Below, piece by piece: positions 43,076-54,387 of a DNA stretch of 64,000 nt; the stretch's first letter is position 1, and every line of letters begins with the position of its first letter. Source of the stretch: Mycobacterium adipatum (GTDB lineage Bacteria > Actinomycetota > Actinomycetes > Mycobacteriales > Mycobacteriaceae). Both the position numbers and the translations under genes were made by a program. The stretch lies in contig NZ_CP015596.1 of NCBI RefSeq assembly GCF_001644575.1, positions 1,054,001-1,118,000 of the forward strand. The letters run 5' to 3'. Below the pieces are notes generated by a model that saw only the letters and a program-made list of their open reading frames with translations, had not been told where the DNA came from and searched no databases.

Positions 43076-43997
43076 TCACCCCGCCGGCCCGGCCGGCAGC
43101 GGCGAGTTCGTCCCGCCAGCCCGGGGCGCCGATGGTGACGGCGAGGATGTCGGGCCTGCTGAAGCTGTCGTAGCGCATCCTGGCCGCGTGGCCCGCCTCC
43201 ACCAGATCGGCCACCGAGCTGTGCGCGGCCAGCCGGTCGCGCGCCCCGGCGAGCAACGCGATGGCGCGGTCCAGGCCGGTCAGCAGCTGTTCTGAGTTCG
43301 CCTCACACATGGCGCGCACCAGATCGGGGGCGGTGGCCGCGACCCGGGTGCCGTCGCGGAACGAGCCGGCGGCCAGCGCGAAGGCCAGCGGGACATCGCC
43401 TGCGGTCACCGCCAGCGTCTCGGCCAGCAGATGGGGAAGATGCGAGATCGCGGCGGCCGCGCCGTCGTGCTCGTCGGAGCGCGCGGGAACCACGAACGCG
43501 CGGCAGTCCAGCGCCAGCCGCATCACGCTCGCCCAGACGGCGGCGTCGACACCGTCGTCCACGCTGACCACCCAGGGGGTCCCGGCGAACAGGTCCTGCT
43601 CGCCTGCGGCCCACCCGGAGTGCGCGGTCCCCGTCATCGGGTGCCCGCCGACGAAGTTGGGTCGCAGTCCGGCGGCCTCGACCTGGGCCAGCACCGGGCC
43701 CTTCACGCTGATGACATCGGTGAGCGGACAGTCCGGGGCGATGGCGCGGATGCGCTCGAGCATGGCGCCCAGCGCCGGCATCGGGACGGCGAGCACGATC
43801 AGCGATTCGGTCTGTGTGGCGCGAGACAGTGCCTCGTCGAGGGAGTCGGTGGCGTCGAACCCGTCGAACTGTGCGGCCTTCACACCGTCCACCGAGCGGT
43901 TGTAGCCGAACACCTCGCGACCGGCGGCGGTCGCCGCCCGCATCAGGGATCCGCCGATCAGTCCCAGTCCCAGCACGCATACCGGAGTCGAGGTCAC
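43038..43997 (-). CDS. tyrA: Prephenate dehydrogenase TyrA
   Basis: TyrA oxidises and decarboxylates prephenate to 4-hydroxyphenylpyruvate with NAD+, for tyrosine synthesis. The 319-residue protein has the Rossmann loop [15 protein letters not shown] at residues 8-22, the conserved histidine block [13 protein letters not shown] near 125-137, and the C-terminal helical domain with [13 protein letters not shown]. No ACT domain is present. GTG 43997 gives the proper N-terminus. The last 38 bases overlap the glycolipid-binding gene. Confidence 0.93.
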   Translation of the reverse strand: MTSTPVCVLGLGLIGGSLMRAATAAGREVFGYNRSVDGVKAAQFDGFDATDSLDEALSRATQTESLIVLAVPMPALGAMLERIRAIAPDCPLTDVISVKGPVLAQVEAAGLRPNFVGGHPMTGTAHSGWAAGEQDLFAGTPWVVSVDDGVDAAVWASVMRLALDCRAFVVPARSDEHDGAAAAISHLPHLLAETLAVTAGDVPLAFALAAGSFRDGTRVAATAPDLVRAMCEANSEQLLTGLDRAIALLAGARDRLAAHSSVADLVEAGHAARMRYDSFSRPDILAVTIGAPGWRDELAAAGRAGGVIRSALPVRDSRG

Positions 43998-44075
43998 GGT
44001 CCTAGGTTGGCACACGGACGGGGCCCCGGTGAATAGGTGGTCAAAGGTCCCGGCCGGGGACTACCGTTAGCGCTC

Positions 44076-44594
44076 ATGGGAGCACAGCGTGCGCCGGCGC
44101 AGGAGGCTGCCAGCCTGCCCGGCGGATTCGGAGTCGCGGTCGTCCGGGAGGACGGCAAATGGCGGTGTACTCCGTTGCGCAGGGGTGCGCTCAACAGCCT
44201 CACGGTGGCCGAGACCGAGTTGCGGGAGCTGCGCAGTGCGGGCGCCGTTTTCGGGTTGCTCGACGTCGACGAGGAATTCTTCGTCATCGTGCGGCCGGCC
44301 CCGGCGGGCACTCGGCTGCTGCTCTCGGATGCCACCGCGGCGCTGGACTACGACATCGCCGCCGAGGTGCTCGACAAGCTGGACTCCGATATCGACGACG
44401 AGGATCTCGAGGACGAGGACCCGTTCGAGGAGGGCGATCTCGGGGTGCTCGCCGATATCGGCCTGCCCGCGGGCGTGCTCGGGGTGATCATCGCCGACGA
44501 CGAGATGGAGATCGACGAGCAGATCGCCGCGATCGCCGAGCGGATGGGCTTCGACAGTGAACTGAGCTCGGTGCTCGACAAACTGGGTCGGTGA
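44076..44594 (+). CDS. tRNA adenosine deaminase-associated protein (Rv3753c-like)
   Basis: The 172-residue acidic protein has no motif that names a reaction. It shows FGVAVVREDGKWRC near the start, a very acidic stretch (DSDIDDEDLEDEDPFEEGD near 105-125) and a helical end. In actinobacteria it is constantly found beside tadA, hence the annotation used by databases; partnership is inferred from this gene order. TACCGT lies eight bases before the ATG. Its stop overlaps the tadA start (GTGA). Confidence 0.82.
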   Translation: MGAQRAPAQEAASLPGGFGVAVVREDGKWRCTPLRRGALNSLTVAETELRELRSAGAVFGLLDVDEEFFVIVRPAPAGTRLLLSDATAALDYDIAAEVLDKLDSDIDDEDLEDEDPFEEGDLGVLADIGLPAGVLGVIIADDEMEIDEQIAAIAERMGFDSELSSVLDKLGR

Positions 44595-45043
44595 AGCCGG
44601 ATCAGGAGCTGATCCGGCTCGCCCTGCAGGCCGCCCGCGCCGCGCCCGTCGACGAGGTGCCGATCGGCGCGGTGGTGTTCGCACCCGACGGCTCCGAACT
44701 GGCCCGCGCCGCCAATGCCCGTGAAGCCCTGGGTGATCCGACCGCGCACGCCGAGATCCTGGCGATGCGGGAAGCTGCCGCCCGGCTCGGTGACGGGTGG
44801 CGGCTGGAGGGCTGCACGCTGGCCGTCACCGTCGAGCCGTGCACCATGTGCGCGGGCGCGCTGGTGCTGGCGCGGATCGGGCTGCTGGTGTTCGGGGCGT
44901 GGGAACCCAAGACCGGCGCGGTGGGCTCGCTGTGGGATGTGGTGCGCGATCGCCGCCTCGTGCACCGGCCGCAGGTGCGCGGTGGGGTGCTGGAGCAGGA
45001 GTGCGCGGGGCTGTTGGAGGAGTTCTTCGCGCGGCGACGCTGA
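44591..45043 (+). CDS. tadA: tRNA-specific adenosine deaminase TadA
   Basis: TadA deaminates A34 of tRNA-Arg(ACG) to inosine so that it reads CGU, CGC and CGA. The 150-residue protein has the zinc and catalytic motifs H53-A-E55 and PCTMC (C84, C87). Its natural substrate, tRNA-Arg(ACG), is encoded at 28932-29004. The GTG start overlaps the stop of the associated acidic protein by four bases, so the two are co-translated. Confidence 0.94.
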   Translation: MKPDQELIRLALQAARAAPVDEVPIGAVVFAPDGSELARAANAREALGDPTAHAEILAMREAAARLGDGWRLEGCTLAVTVEPCTMCAGALVLARIGLLVFGAWEPKTGAVGSLWDVVRDRRLVHRPQVRGGVLEQECAGLLEEFFARRR

Positions 45044-45050
45044 GCGCCTC

Positions 45051-45107
45051 CGTTTTCTACGTGGTGGTCGTTCTCGGAGTGCGATCGCAGCCCTCACGTA
45101 GAAAACG
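45051..45107. repeat. Perfect 13-bp inverted repeat after tadA
   Basis: CGTTTTCTACGTG (45051-45063) and CACGTAGAAAACG (45095-45107) are perfectly complementary and separated by 31 bases. The repeat starts seven bases after the tadA stop. It is AT-richer than its surroundings. It may be a terminator-like stem or the ends of a small mobile repeat. Confidence 0.7.
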
Positions 45108-45152
45108 ACGCGCGATTATGGCCAACCGGCTGTGCCCGGTAAGCTGCCTCCC

Positions 45153-45240
45153 GGTGGCGTGTCCGAGCGGCCTAAGGAGCACGCCTCGAAAGCGTGTGAC
45201 GGGTAACCCCCGTCCGAGGGTTCAAATCCCTCCGCCACCG
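45153..45240 (+). tRNA. tRNA-Ser (anticodon CGA)
   Basis: The acceptor GGTGGCG pairs with CGCCACC (45233-45239), with G as discriminator. The anticodon stem CACGC/GCGTG carries loop CTCGAAA, giving CGA, which reads UCG. A long variable arm is present and CCA is encoded at 45241-45243. Its acceptor stem and T arm match tRNA-Ser(TGA) at 23975. Confidence 0.95.
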
Positions 45241-45244
45241 CCAC

Positions 45245-45280
45245 AGCTCCCCATCGGTAACCACTGGTGGGGAGCTTTTT
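45245..45280 (+). terminator. Intrinsic terminator after tRNA-Ser(CGA)
   Basis: AGCTCCCCA (45245-45253) pairs perfectly with TGGGGAGCT (45268-45276) and is followed by TTTT. This is the most canonical Rho-independent terminator in the window. It lies between convergent genes. Confidence 0.88.
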
Positions 45281-45289
45281 GGTCACCGG

Positions 45290-45589
45290 CTACTCGCCGA
45301 GTGCCCGCTCCAGGCGTTGCACCTTCGCGCTGAGCTGGCCGGTGTGCCCGGGGCGGATGTCGGCCTTGAGCACCAGGCCGACCCGCGGCGACACGGCCGC
45401 CACCGCGTCCACGGCCTGTTTGACCACGGCCATCACCTCGTCCCACTCGCCCTCGATATTGGTGAACATCGCGTTCGTCTCGTTGGGCAGACCGGACGCC
45501 CGCACGATGCGGACGGCTTCGGCGACCGCACGGTGCACGCCACCGTCGTCATCGGCGGCGGACGGGGTCAGGCTGAACGCGACGATCAT
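45290..45589 (-). CDS. Thiamine-binding/MTH1187-YqgV family protein
   Basis: The 99-residue protein begins MIVAFSLTP and has the small ferredoxin-like fold pattern of the MTH1187/YkoF-like group, with NAMFTNIEGEWDEVMAVVKQA in the middle and VGLVLKADIRPG near the end. Some members bind thiamine or its pyrimidine part, but direct activity is rarely shown. ATG 45589 fits the family length exactly. It is convergent with the tRNA-Ser(CGA) transcript, and the terminator between them separates the two. Confidence 0.82.
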   Translation of the reverse strand: MIVAFSLTPSAADDDGGVHRAVAEAVRIVRASGLPNETNAMFTNIEGEWDEVMAVVKQAVDAVAAVSPRVGLVLKADIRPGHTGQLSAKVQRLERALGE

Positions 45590-45612
45590 GGCGTCCAGCC
45601 TGGCACAGCCCG

Positions 45613-47220
45613 TCAGACCGCGATGGTGACGAACCGGGCCGCGGGCAGCGCCGCACCGATCACCGTGCCCTGGGCCGTCCCGTTGGGGGTGGCGATCGGC
45701 AGCGTCGATCCGGGGGCCAGGTCATCGCCGTTGTCGGTGTCCCCGGCGAACCAGTCGTTGAACCACTCGGCGGACAGCTGGGCGACCGCCGGCGGGTTCT
45801 GCGGCTGCGGGAAGCCCGCGATCAGGTAGGCGCCGAACTGGATGAGCGCGTTGCCGCCCTTCATCGAGTCCATGTGCACTCCGCCGGACAGCACCACCCC
45901 GTTGAACCGTCCGGGCCGCGCCGCGTTCAGATCTGCTTTGAGGGTGCTGATGAAGTTGAAGGCGTTGCGGGGTGCGCCGATCTCGCGGACCGGGATGTAG
46001 CGGCCGGTGGCGTCCTCATAGGCCGCCAACTTGGCCAGTGCGACCGCCATGGTGTTGCCGGTGGGCACGCCGTCCAGGGTGATCACCCCGACCAGATCGT
46101 CGGCGGCACCCTTGTCCACGAGGTAACCGGCCACCGCCGACACCAGCCCCGCGCCCGCCGAGTGCCCGGCCAGGCCGAACTTCTCCGGCAACTGCGCCTG
46201 GGCTGGGTCCAGCCCGTACCGGGTGGCGAAGCCGGCGGCCAGCGCGCTGTCGGTCAACGCCTGCCGGTCGCCGACGAACAGGTCGGCGATGGCGGCGGCC
46301 ATCCCGGAGCCGTTGATCCAGTTGTCGTCACCGCCGAAGGGATTCGACGAGATCGTCGGTGTGACGACGATCGCGCCCGTCGACTCGGCGAGATTCGCCG
46401 CGGTGAAGCTGTACATCGGGCCGAGCGCGAAGAAGCCGTGCTGCAACACGATCAGCTTCTCCGGCACCTCCTCGCCCTCGGGGTAGTACCAATTCGCCCG
46501 TACCCGCTGTCCGGTGGACAGCAGGATGGTGGAGTTGCGGACCGTCACCGTGCTGTTCGGCGGCAGCACCGGCGGTCCGGTGAGCAGCGCCTCCAATGCC
46601 TGCAGCGAATTGAACGCCAGCGAGCCGATGCCGTTGGTGCCCCTGCCCACCACGCCCTGCAACCAGCGGATCAGGTTCGGCGGTGATGCCGCAGCGGCCT
46701 GCACGGGTGCCGGCGCCGGTGGGGCGGCCAGAGCCAGCGACGCGCCCGGTTGCGCGGCGATCCTGGCGACCGCGGCCGCGCCGCCACCGCCGATATCGGT
46801 CACCGCGGGCGTCGCGACGGTGAGCGCGGGCAGTGCGGTGTCGGCTGCGACGGGCACCGCGCGCTCGGGTGCGCTCGCGCTGACCGGCCCCGAACGCGGT
46901 TTGAGCGCCGTCATCGCGTCGGTCCGCGCGGTCAGGTTGCGCTTCTTTTTCTTCGGGGTCTCGCTGACGGGGTCGTCGGCCGGTTCATCGGGGGCCGCCG
47001 CTTCGGGTTCGGCCTCGGCCGAGGAGTCCGGTGCGGTACCGGACGTGGGGCCGGCGGGGCCGTCGGTCTGGGTGCTGGTCGTCGACTCCGACGCACCCGA
47101 TTCAGACCCCGACGACGACGTCGAATCGTCGGCCGTTGCTACGCCCGCGCCCGCCAGGACCGCGGCTGACACCCCGGCAGACAACAGTCCTGCACTGACC
47201 CACGTGGCAAGCCGCTCCAT
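45613..47220 (-). CDS. Secreted alpha/beta hydrolase with low-complexity N-terminus
   Basis: The 535-residue protein has a Sec signal peptide ending near ATADD, then about 150 residues rich in Ser, Ala, Pro and Glu with a KKKKR patch, then an alpha/beta-hydrolase domain from about residue 205. LIVLQHGFFALG supplies the oxyanion loop and AGHSAGAG the nucleophile elbow. The fold suggests a lipase or esterase acting at the cell wall. The disordered region is typical of mycobacterial exported lipases. AGGGGA precedes the ATG at 47220. It is divergent from the alcohol dehydrogenase gene. Confidence 0.82.
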   Translation of the reverse strand: MERLATWVSAGLLSAGVSAAVLAGAGVATADDSTSSSGSESGASESTTSTQTDGPAGPTSGTAPDSSAEAEPEAAAPDEPADDPVSETPKKKKRNLTARTDAMTALKPRSGPVSASAPERAVPVAADTALPALTVATPAVTDIGGGGAAAVARIAAQPGASLALAAPPAPAPVQAAAASPPNLIRWLQGVVGRGTNGIGSLAFNSLQALEALLTGPPVLPPNSTVTVRNSTILLSTGQRVRANWYYPEGEEVPEKLIVLQHGFFALGPMYSFTAANLAESTGAIVVTPTISSNPFGGDDNWINGSGMAAAIADLFVGDRQALTDSALAAGFATRYGLDPAQAQLPEKFGLAGHSAGAGLVSAVAGYLVDKGAADDLVGVITLDGVPTGNTMAVALAKLAAYEDATGRYIPVREIGAPRNAFNFISTLKADLNAARPGRFNGVVLSGGVHMDSMKGGNALIQFGAYLIAGFPQPQNPPAVAQLSAEWFNDWFAGDTDNGDDLAPGSTLPIATPNGTAQGTVIGAALPAARFVTIAV

Positions 47221-47341
47221 AAAATCCCCTGACGATTGAAACAAGCAAACTCCATCCTGCCCGATTATTGACATCAGCGAAAGATCCGCGCGTGGTTTTG
47301 CCCACCCGGCCATACTCGGATACTGACGAAGGGAAATACCG

Positions 47342-48517
47342 ATGAAGGCTGTCAGCTGTGTATCCGGCGAGTTGTCCGTGGTCGACATCCCCGCGCCGCG
47401 CCCGGCGCCCGGGCAGTTGCTGCTCGACGTGCGGCGATGCGGGATCTGTGGGTCCGATCTGCACGCCAAGGACCACGCCGACGAATTGACCGAGGTGATG
47501 GAGGCCGTCGGATACCCCGATTTCATGCGGGGGGACACCCCCACCGTCATGGGTCACGAATTCTGCGGGGCGGTGGCCGAGCGCGGCAAAGGCGTGGCCA
47601 AGGAATTCAAGGTCGGCACCACCGTGGTGTCGTTCCCGCTGCTGCGGGCAAACGGCGGCGTGCACTTGACGGGCCTCTCGCCGCTGGCCCCGGGCGGTTA
47701 TGCCGAACAGGTACTTGGCGAGGCCGCCATGAGCTTCGTGGTACCCAACGGGCTCGACGTGGACACTGCCGCGCTCACCGAACCGATGGCGGTCGCGCTG
47801 CACGCGGTACGGCGCAGCGAGATCGCGCGTCGCGACACCGCGATCGTGATCGGCTGCGGCCCGGTCGGGTTGGCCGTCATCTGCCACCTCAAGGCCAAGG
47901 GGGTGGCCACCATCATCGCCAGCGACTATTCACCGACCCGCCGCGCGCTTGCCGCGCGCTGCGGCGCCCATGTGGTGGTCGATCCCGCGCAGGATTCGCC
48001 ATACGACCGGGCCGCCGCGAAGAAGGGGGTCATCACCGCCGCCCCCGATCTGTATGAACTCGGTATGGGCTCGATGGAGAAGTTGCGCAAGGTTCCGGGC
48101 TGGGCCCATCTCTACCGGCTGGCCGACAAGCTGGGGGCGGCCGGCCCCAAGAGCCCGGTGATCTTCGAGTGCGTCGGGGTGCCGGGCATGATCGACGGCG
48201 CCGTCGCCGCCGCGCCGGTGGCCAGCAAGGTGATCGTGGTCGGGGTCTGCATGGGCGATGACCGGTTGCGCCCGGCGATGGCCAACGGCAAGGAGATCGA
48301 TCTGCGATTCGTCTTCGGTTACACCCCGCTGGAGTTCCGGGACACCCTGTACCTGCTGGCCGACGGCAAGGTCGACGCCTCGGCGCTGGTCACCGGCACG
48401 GTCGGCCTGAACGGGGTGGCGGCCGCGTTCCGGGCGCTGGGGGACCCGGAGTCGCAGGCCAAGATCCTGATCGATCCGCGCAGTGCGGCCGTTGAGCCGG
48501 CTTCGCCTGCTGCTTGA
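47342..48517 (+). CDS. Zinc-dependent alcohol dehydrogenase (MDR superfamily)
   Basis: The 391-residue protein has the catalytic zinc ligands in CGICGSD (residues 34-40) and GHEFCG near 72, and the Rossmann loop VIGCGPVGLAVICHL near 170-184. The four-cysteine structural zinc lobe is missing, which points to the sorbitol/threonine dehydrogenase-like or related branch. Substrate unknown. An insertion around residues 225-265 is unusual. GAAGGGA precedes the ATG. Confidence 0.88.
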   Translation: MKAVSCVSGELSVVDIPAPRPAPGQLLLDVRRCGICGSDLHAKDHADELTEVMEAVGYPDFMRGDTPTVMGHEFCGAVAERGKGVAKEFKVGTTVVSFPLLRANGGVHLTGLSPLAPGGYAEQVLGEAAMSFVVPNGLDVDTAALTEPMAVALHAVRRSEIARRDTAIVIGCGPVGLAVICHLKAKGVATIIASDYSPTRRALAARCGAHVVVDPAQDSPYDRAAAKKGVITAAPDLYELGMGSMEKLRKVPGWAHLYRLADKLGAAGPKSPVIFECVGVPGMIDGAVAAAPVASKVIVVGVCMGDDRLRPAMANGKEIDLRFVFGYTPLEFRDTLYLLADGKVDASALVTGTVGLNGVAAAFRALGDPESQAKILIDPRSAAVEPASPAA

Positions 48518-48721
48518 AAGCTGTTCACCGGCAGTTCTTTTCGGTCGTGACTTTGGTCAAATGCGGCGTGTGCCAACCACGTTGGTGCGCGCCGTATGCG
48601 ACAGTCGAGACATCATGGCGAGCAGAGTGGGGCGCAACATGACATGGCGTGACCCGTTGTCATTGTCGTTCGAGGTGCATCGCCGGGTGTTGTTGGCCCG
48701 CCTGCGCCGCCACCAGCGGCG

Positions 48722-50044
48722 TCAGGCGGCCTCGGCGCCGCCGTCGCGGCTGTCCTGAGCGGAGTCCGCCGACCGGGCCGGTGACTGGGCCGTCTTCGGG
48801 CCGGTCCGGTTGCCGCCGAACGCAGCACGCGGGGAGTCGCGCAACGTCACGACGGGACCGGGTGTTCGCCGGATGGACCTCGGTGCCGGGACATCCTCTG
48901 GCTCGGACAGCGCGCCCGCGTCGACGGACTCGGCCTCGGCCTGCGGCACCGCCTCGGCCTGCGGCACCGCCGCGGCCTGCGGCACCGCCGCGGCCTGTGT
49001 CGCCGCTGCGGTGGCCGGCGGCGCCACCGGGGCAGGGGCCGCCGGGCGCGTGATGCCCAGCAGGTTTTCCAGGCCTTCGCGCACGGCCCCGGGGACGGCG
49101 TTGAGCGCCTCGATGATCTTGCGCGGCGGGGTGAACAGTGAGAACGGTGTGCGCACTTCGGGATTCAGGTTCAACCGGTCGGTGTAGCCCATGTCCACGA
49201 TGACCCGCAGCAGCGGTTCGACCAGCCCGAGCAGGCGTTCCGCCGGGCCGGACACCCCCAGGTGGTAGGCGATATCGCGCAGCGGGCCCAGCAGCGGAAG
49301 ACGCGAGGCCGGCACCAGGATGTAGGTCTCGGTACCGCCGCTGACCGGGTCGGTCACCGACTTGACCAGGTTGTCCGGGTCGGTGGGGTCGGCCGCGTCA
49401 TACCAGTTGTCGACATGGGCGTACTTGTGCCCCAGCACGGCGTTCAGGATCGCCACCGGATTGAAGTAGGCGGGAAAATCGCCCCACAGGTCGTACTCGT
49501 TGACGATGTAGGTGGTGTCGTACTGGCTCGGCTGTCCCGGGCCCATCGCGGACACCACATTGGGGATGGCGATACCGGGAAACCGCGCGAAGATGCCGCC
49601 GTTGGGGACGAACGGCGTGGCGATCTGCAGGAAGCTCAGATCCAGTGGCGACGGCGGATCGTCGGCCGCCGCGACATCGCGCTTGAGCTGTTCGACGAGC
49701 AGGGCGCCCAGCGAGTAGCCGGCGACCAGCACCGTGCCGGAGGTCGTTGCCAGCTGCTGGTGCAACACCGGCATCCCCACGCGGACGCTGCGATCGAGGT
49801 TCAGCGAGGCCGGATACTCGACACCGATGTAGCTGTACCCGGGGGGCACGGCGGTCTGGTTCAGCTTGACCGGTACCCGTTCGGAGAGCGGGTCGCTGCT
49901 CCCGCCGACACCGATCACGGTGTTGACCAGCGCCACCACCGGCCGCCAACCCCCGGACCCGAGCGCCTGCCCGCCGACGAGCGCGATCGTCACCGCGACC
50001 GCGAGCAGCGTTGCGGAAAGTGCTCGGTGTCGTGCTCCGGTCAT
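48722..50044 (-). CDS. PE-PPE domain alpha/beta hydrolase-like exported protein
   Basis: The 440-residue protein has an N-terminal hydrophobic signal or anchor (residues 8-30), a PE-PPE domain with the nucleophile elbow GYSLGA near residue 110, and a disordered C-terminal tail of about 115 residues rich in Ala, Pro and Glu. PE-PPE domain enzymes such as Chp2 act in acyltrehalose or other lipid assembly outside the membrane; which lipid applies here is unknown. The tail contains a small tandem repeat. GGGGGGA precedes the ATG at 50044. Confidence 0.85.
   Translation of the reverse strand: MTGARHRALSATLLAVAVTIALVGGQALGSGGWRPVVALVNTVIGVGGSSDPLSERVPVKLNQTAVPPGYSYIGVEYPASLNLDRSVRVGMPVLHQQLATTSGTVLVAGYSLGALLVEQLKRDVAAADDPPSPLDLSFLQIATPFVPNGGIFARFPGIAIPNVVSAMGPGQPSQYDTTYIVNEYDLWGDFPAYFNPVAILNAVLGHKYAHVDNWYDAADPTDPDNLVKSVTDPVSGGTETYILVPASRLPLLGPLRDIAYHLGVSGPAERLLGLVEPLLRVIVDMGYTDRLNLNPEVRTPFSLFTPPRKIIEALNAVPGAVREGLENLLGITRPAAPAPVAPPATAAATQAAAVPQAAAVPQAEAVPQAEAESVDAGALSEPEDVPAPRSIRRTPGPVVTLRDSPRAAFGGNRTGPKTAQSPARSADSAQDSRDGGAEAA
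48936..49007 (-). repeat. 18-bp tandem repeat in the PE-PPE gene tail
   Basis: The + strand carries units TCGGCCTGCGGCACCGCC at 48936-48953 and 48954-48971, a one-base variant at 48972-48989 and a degenerate fourth copy to 49007. It codes for a six-residue repeat like AVPQAA/AVPQAE. In-frame, so copy-number change would only lengthen the tail. Confidence 0.8.
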
Positions 50045-50142
50045 GTACGTCCCCCCTCGACGAACAGGACGGTACATCGGTATGGACATCCGCAACCGGG
50101 ATTTGCGACGTCTGCATCGCCGGGAGATTAGAGTCAGGCCGC

Positions 50143-50496
50143 ATGAAGGTGCTACGGGGATTGGTCGCGGCCGCCGCGATCACGGTGGGATTCGGTGGAC
50201 TGTCCACGACGACGGCCCCCGCGGCCGACGCCGATGTGGTGGCCTATCTGGTGAACGTGCACGTGCGGCCGGGCTACAACTTTCCCAATGGCGATGTCGC
50301 CATCGCCTACGGGCGCACCGTCTGTGACCGGGTCGCGGCCAAGATGCCGTATGCCCAGCTGGTCGACCAGCTCAAGGCCGACTTCCACACGAGCGACTAT
50401 TACCAGGCCGGTTACCTGATCAATCAAGCCGTCAACGAGCTGTGCCCGGCGCAGATCTGGCAGCTGCGCGAATCGGCCGCCGGGTACACGGCCTGA
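50143..50496 (+). CDS. DUF732 secreted protein
   Basis: The 117-residue protein has a Sec signal peptide (cleavage near ADADV) and the DUF732 pattern: VAYLVNVHVRPG, a cysteine near residue 61 in GRTVCDRV, and a second in NELCPAQ near residue 101, likely a disulfide. Such proteins are common and restricted to mycobacteria and relatives; the function is unknown. TAGAGT lies eight bases before the ATG. Confidence 0.82.
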   Translation: MKVLRGLVAAAAITVGFGGLSTTTAPAADADVVAYLVNVHVRPGYNFPNGDVAIAYGRTVCDRVAAKMPYAQLVDQLKADFHTSDYYQAGYLINQAVNELCPAQIWQLRESAAGYTA

Positions 50497-50503
50497 CACG
50501 AGA

Positions 50504-50535
50504 ACGGCGGCACCCCCGGACAAGGATGCCGCCGT
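50504..50535. terminator. Hairpin between convergent DUF732 and LpqH genes
   Basis: ACGGCGGCA (50504-50512) pairs perfectly with TGCCGCCGT (50527-50535) around a 14-base loop. It lies between two convergent stops and could serve both directions, although neither side has a U-tract. Confidence 0.6.
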
Positions 50536-50554
50536 CGTCCCGCTGCGCCCTGGA

Positions 50555-52904
<2,350 letters not shown>

Positions 52905-52923
52905 ATGTTGGGAGCATGAGCCG

Positions 52924-54153
52924 ATGACGAGCGACGGCGCCACGGACGCGCGGCTGCTGCTGATGCAGCTGCTCGACCCGGCGAACCGGGCGGACCCCTA
53001 CCCACTGTTCGCGCGGATCCGCCGGCTCGGACCACTGTCCATGCCGGAATCGCGCATGACGGTGTTCTCCAGCTTCGCCGATTGCGATGCGGTGCTGCGC
53101 CACCCGCAGTCGTGCAGCGACAGTATGAAATCCTCTGTTGTGCAACAACATTTGGCATCAGGCGCGATGCCGCCGCGTGGCAACACCCCGGGATTTCTGT
53201 TCCTGGACCCGCCGGATCACACCCGGCTGCGCAAGCTCGCGCAGCAGGCGTTCGCGCCGCGGGTGGTACGTGCGCTGGAACCCGAGATCGACGCCATGGT
53301 CGACCGCCTGCTCGACGCGATGGCCGAGGTGGGCTCGGCGGACCTGATCGCCGATCTGGCCTATCCGCTGCCGGTGGCGGTCATCTGCCGACTGCTCGGG
53401 GTTCCGGTCCGCGACGAACCCCGGTTCAGCAGCGCCGCTGCGCTGGTGGCCCAGGCGCTGGACCCGATCATGTCGATCACCGGTGCGCCCGATCCGCAGG
53501 CCGACGTGCGGCTACAGGCCGGTGCCTGGCTGCGCGAGTACCTCGGCGAACTCGTCGAGCGGCGGCGCGCGGAGCCCGAGGAGGATCTGATCTCGGCGCT
53601 GATCGCCGCCGAGGAGGACGGTGATCAGCTGACGGCGGACGAGATCGTGGCGACCTGCAACCTGCTGCTCATCGCCGGGCACGAGACGACGGTCAACCTG
53701 ATCGCCAACGCCGCCCAGGAGATGTTGCGGACCCCGGCGCACTGGGCGGCCTTGGCCGCCGATCCGAGTCTGGCCGCGTCAATCGTCGAGGAGACGCTGC
53801 GTTTCGACCCGCCGGTGCAGTTGGTCATGCGCATCGCCGGGGCGGACCTGCGCATCGGTGCCATCGACATCCCCCGGGGTGACACCATGCTGCTGCTGTT
53901 GGCGGCTGCTCAGCGTGATCCCGCCATGTATGACCGGGCGGGAGAGTTCCGACTCGACCGCGAGTCGGCACGGCATCTGTCCTTCGGGCTCGGTCCGCAC
54001 TTCTGCCTGGGTGCCCCGCTGGCCCGGCTCGAGGCCCGGCTGGCGCTGGCCAAGCTGACCGCACGGTTCCCGAAGGCGCGGTTGAATGCGGATCCGGTCT
54101 ACAAACCAAATGTCACTCTCCGCGGTTTGGCGACGCTTTCCGTCGCCTTGTAG
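52924..54153 (+). CDS. Cytochrome P450
   Basis: The 409-residue protein has the I-helix AGHETT (251-256), ExxR as EETLR (289-293) and the haem loop FGLGPHFCLG with thiolate C361. Soluble, class I bacterial type, needing a ferredoxin partner that is not encoded nearby. The CYP family cannot be assigned without a search. The ATG at 52924 follows a weak GGGAG; it starts 19 bases after the tgt stop. Confidence 0.92.
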   Translation: MTSDGATDARLLLMQLLDPANRADPYPLFARIRRLGPLSMPESRMTVFSSFADCDAVLRHPQSCSDSMKSSVVQQHLASGAMPPRGNTPGFLFLDPPDHTRLRKLAQQAFAPRVVRALEPEIDAMVDRLLDAMAEVGSADLIADLAYPLPVAVICRLLGVPVRDEPRFSSAAALVAQALDPIMSITGAPDPQADVRLQAGAWLREYLGELVERRRAEPEEDLISALIAAEEDGDQLTADEIVATCNLLLIAGHETTVNLIANAAQEMLRTPAHWAALAADPSLAASIVEETLRFDPPVQLVMRIAGADLRIGAIDIPRGDTMLLLLAAAQRDPAMYDRAGEFRLDRESARHLSFGLGPHFCLGAPLARLEARLALAKLTARFPKARLNADPVYKPNVTLRGLATLSVAL

Positions 54154-54229
54154 TGTCCGGCTGAACCCCCGAAACCGTGTCTGATGTCCTGGTAGATCCA
54201 CTTGCGCGAGTGAGGCGACAGGCGTAGCA

Positions 54230-54245
54230 TCGAACACAAGTTCGA
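54230..54245. promoter_or_regulatory. LexA (SOS) box upstream of DUF222-HNH copy 2
   Basis: TCGAAC-ACAA-GTTCGA is a perfect 12/12 match to the mycobacterial LexA consensus TCGAAC-N4-GTTCGA. It lies about 140-158 bases before the DUF222-HNH start, and no other gene start is near. DNA-damage induction is predicted. Confidence 0.85.
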
Positions 54246-54387
54246 ATGCGACGTTGCTCCCATCGCCACTCGGTGAGCACAGACCGCGACTTCGGTCGCC
54301 GCGAGGTTCGATGGCCCCTTGGGGGCTGTGTGGACCGTTGTGACTGATCGTGCCCCGTGGGCACCTTCTGTGAAAGCCGGTATCCCT

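Noticed and set aside
45613..47550. Longer 645-residue version of the secreted hydrolase
   Set aside because: The upstream extension lacks a signal peptide and crosses the divergent promoter region; the ATG at 47220 has AGGGGA upstream and starts a clear signal peptide.
48615..48758. 47-codon + strand frame after the alcohol dehydrogenase gene
   Set aside because: Arg-rich with no motif; its end overlaps the PE-PPE gene on the other strand and there is no clear ribosome site. It could be a small gene but the evidence is too thin.
48936..49007. CRISPR-like repeat
   Set aside because: The repeat is 18 bp, directly tandem without spacers and inside a coding region. No other regularly spaced repeat or cas gene was seen in the window.
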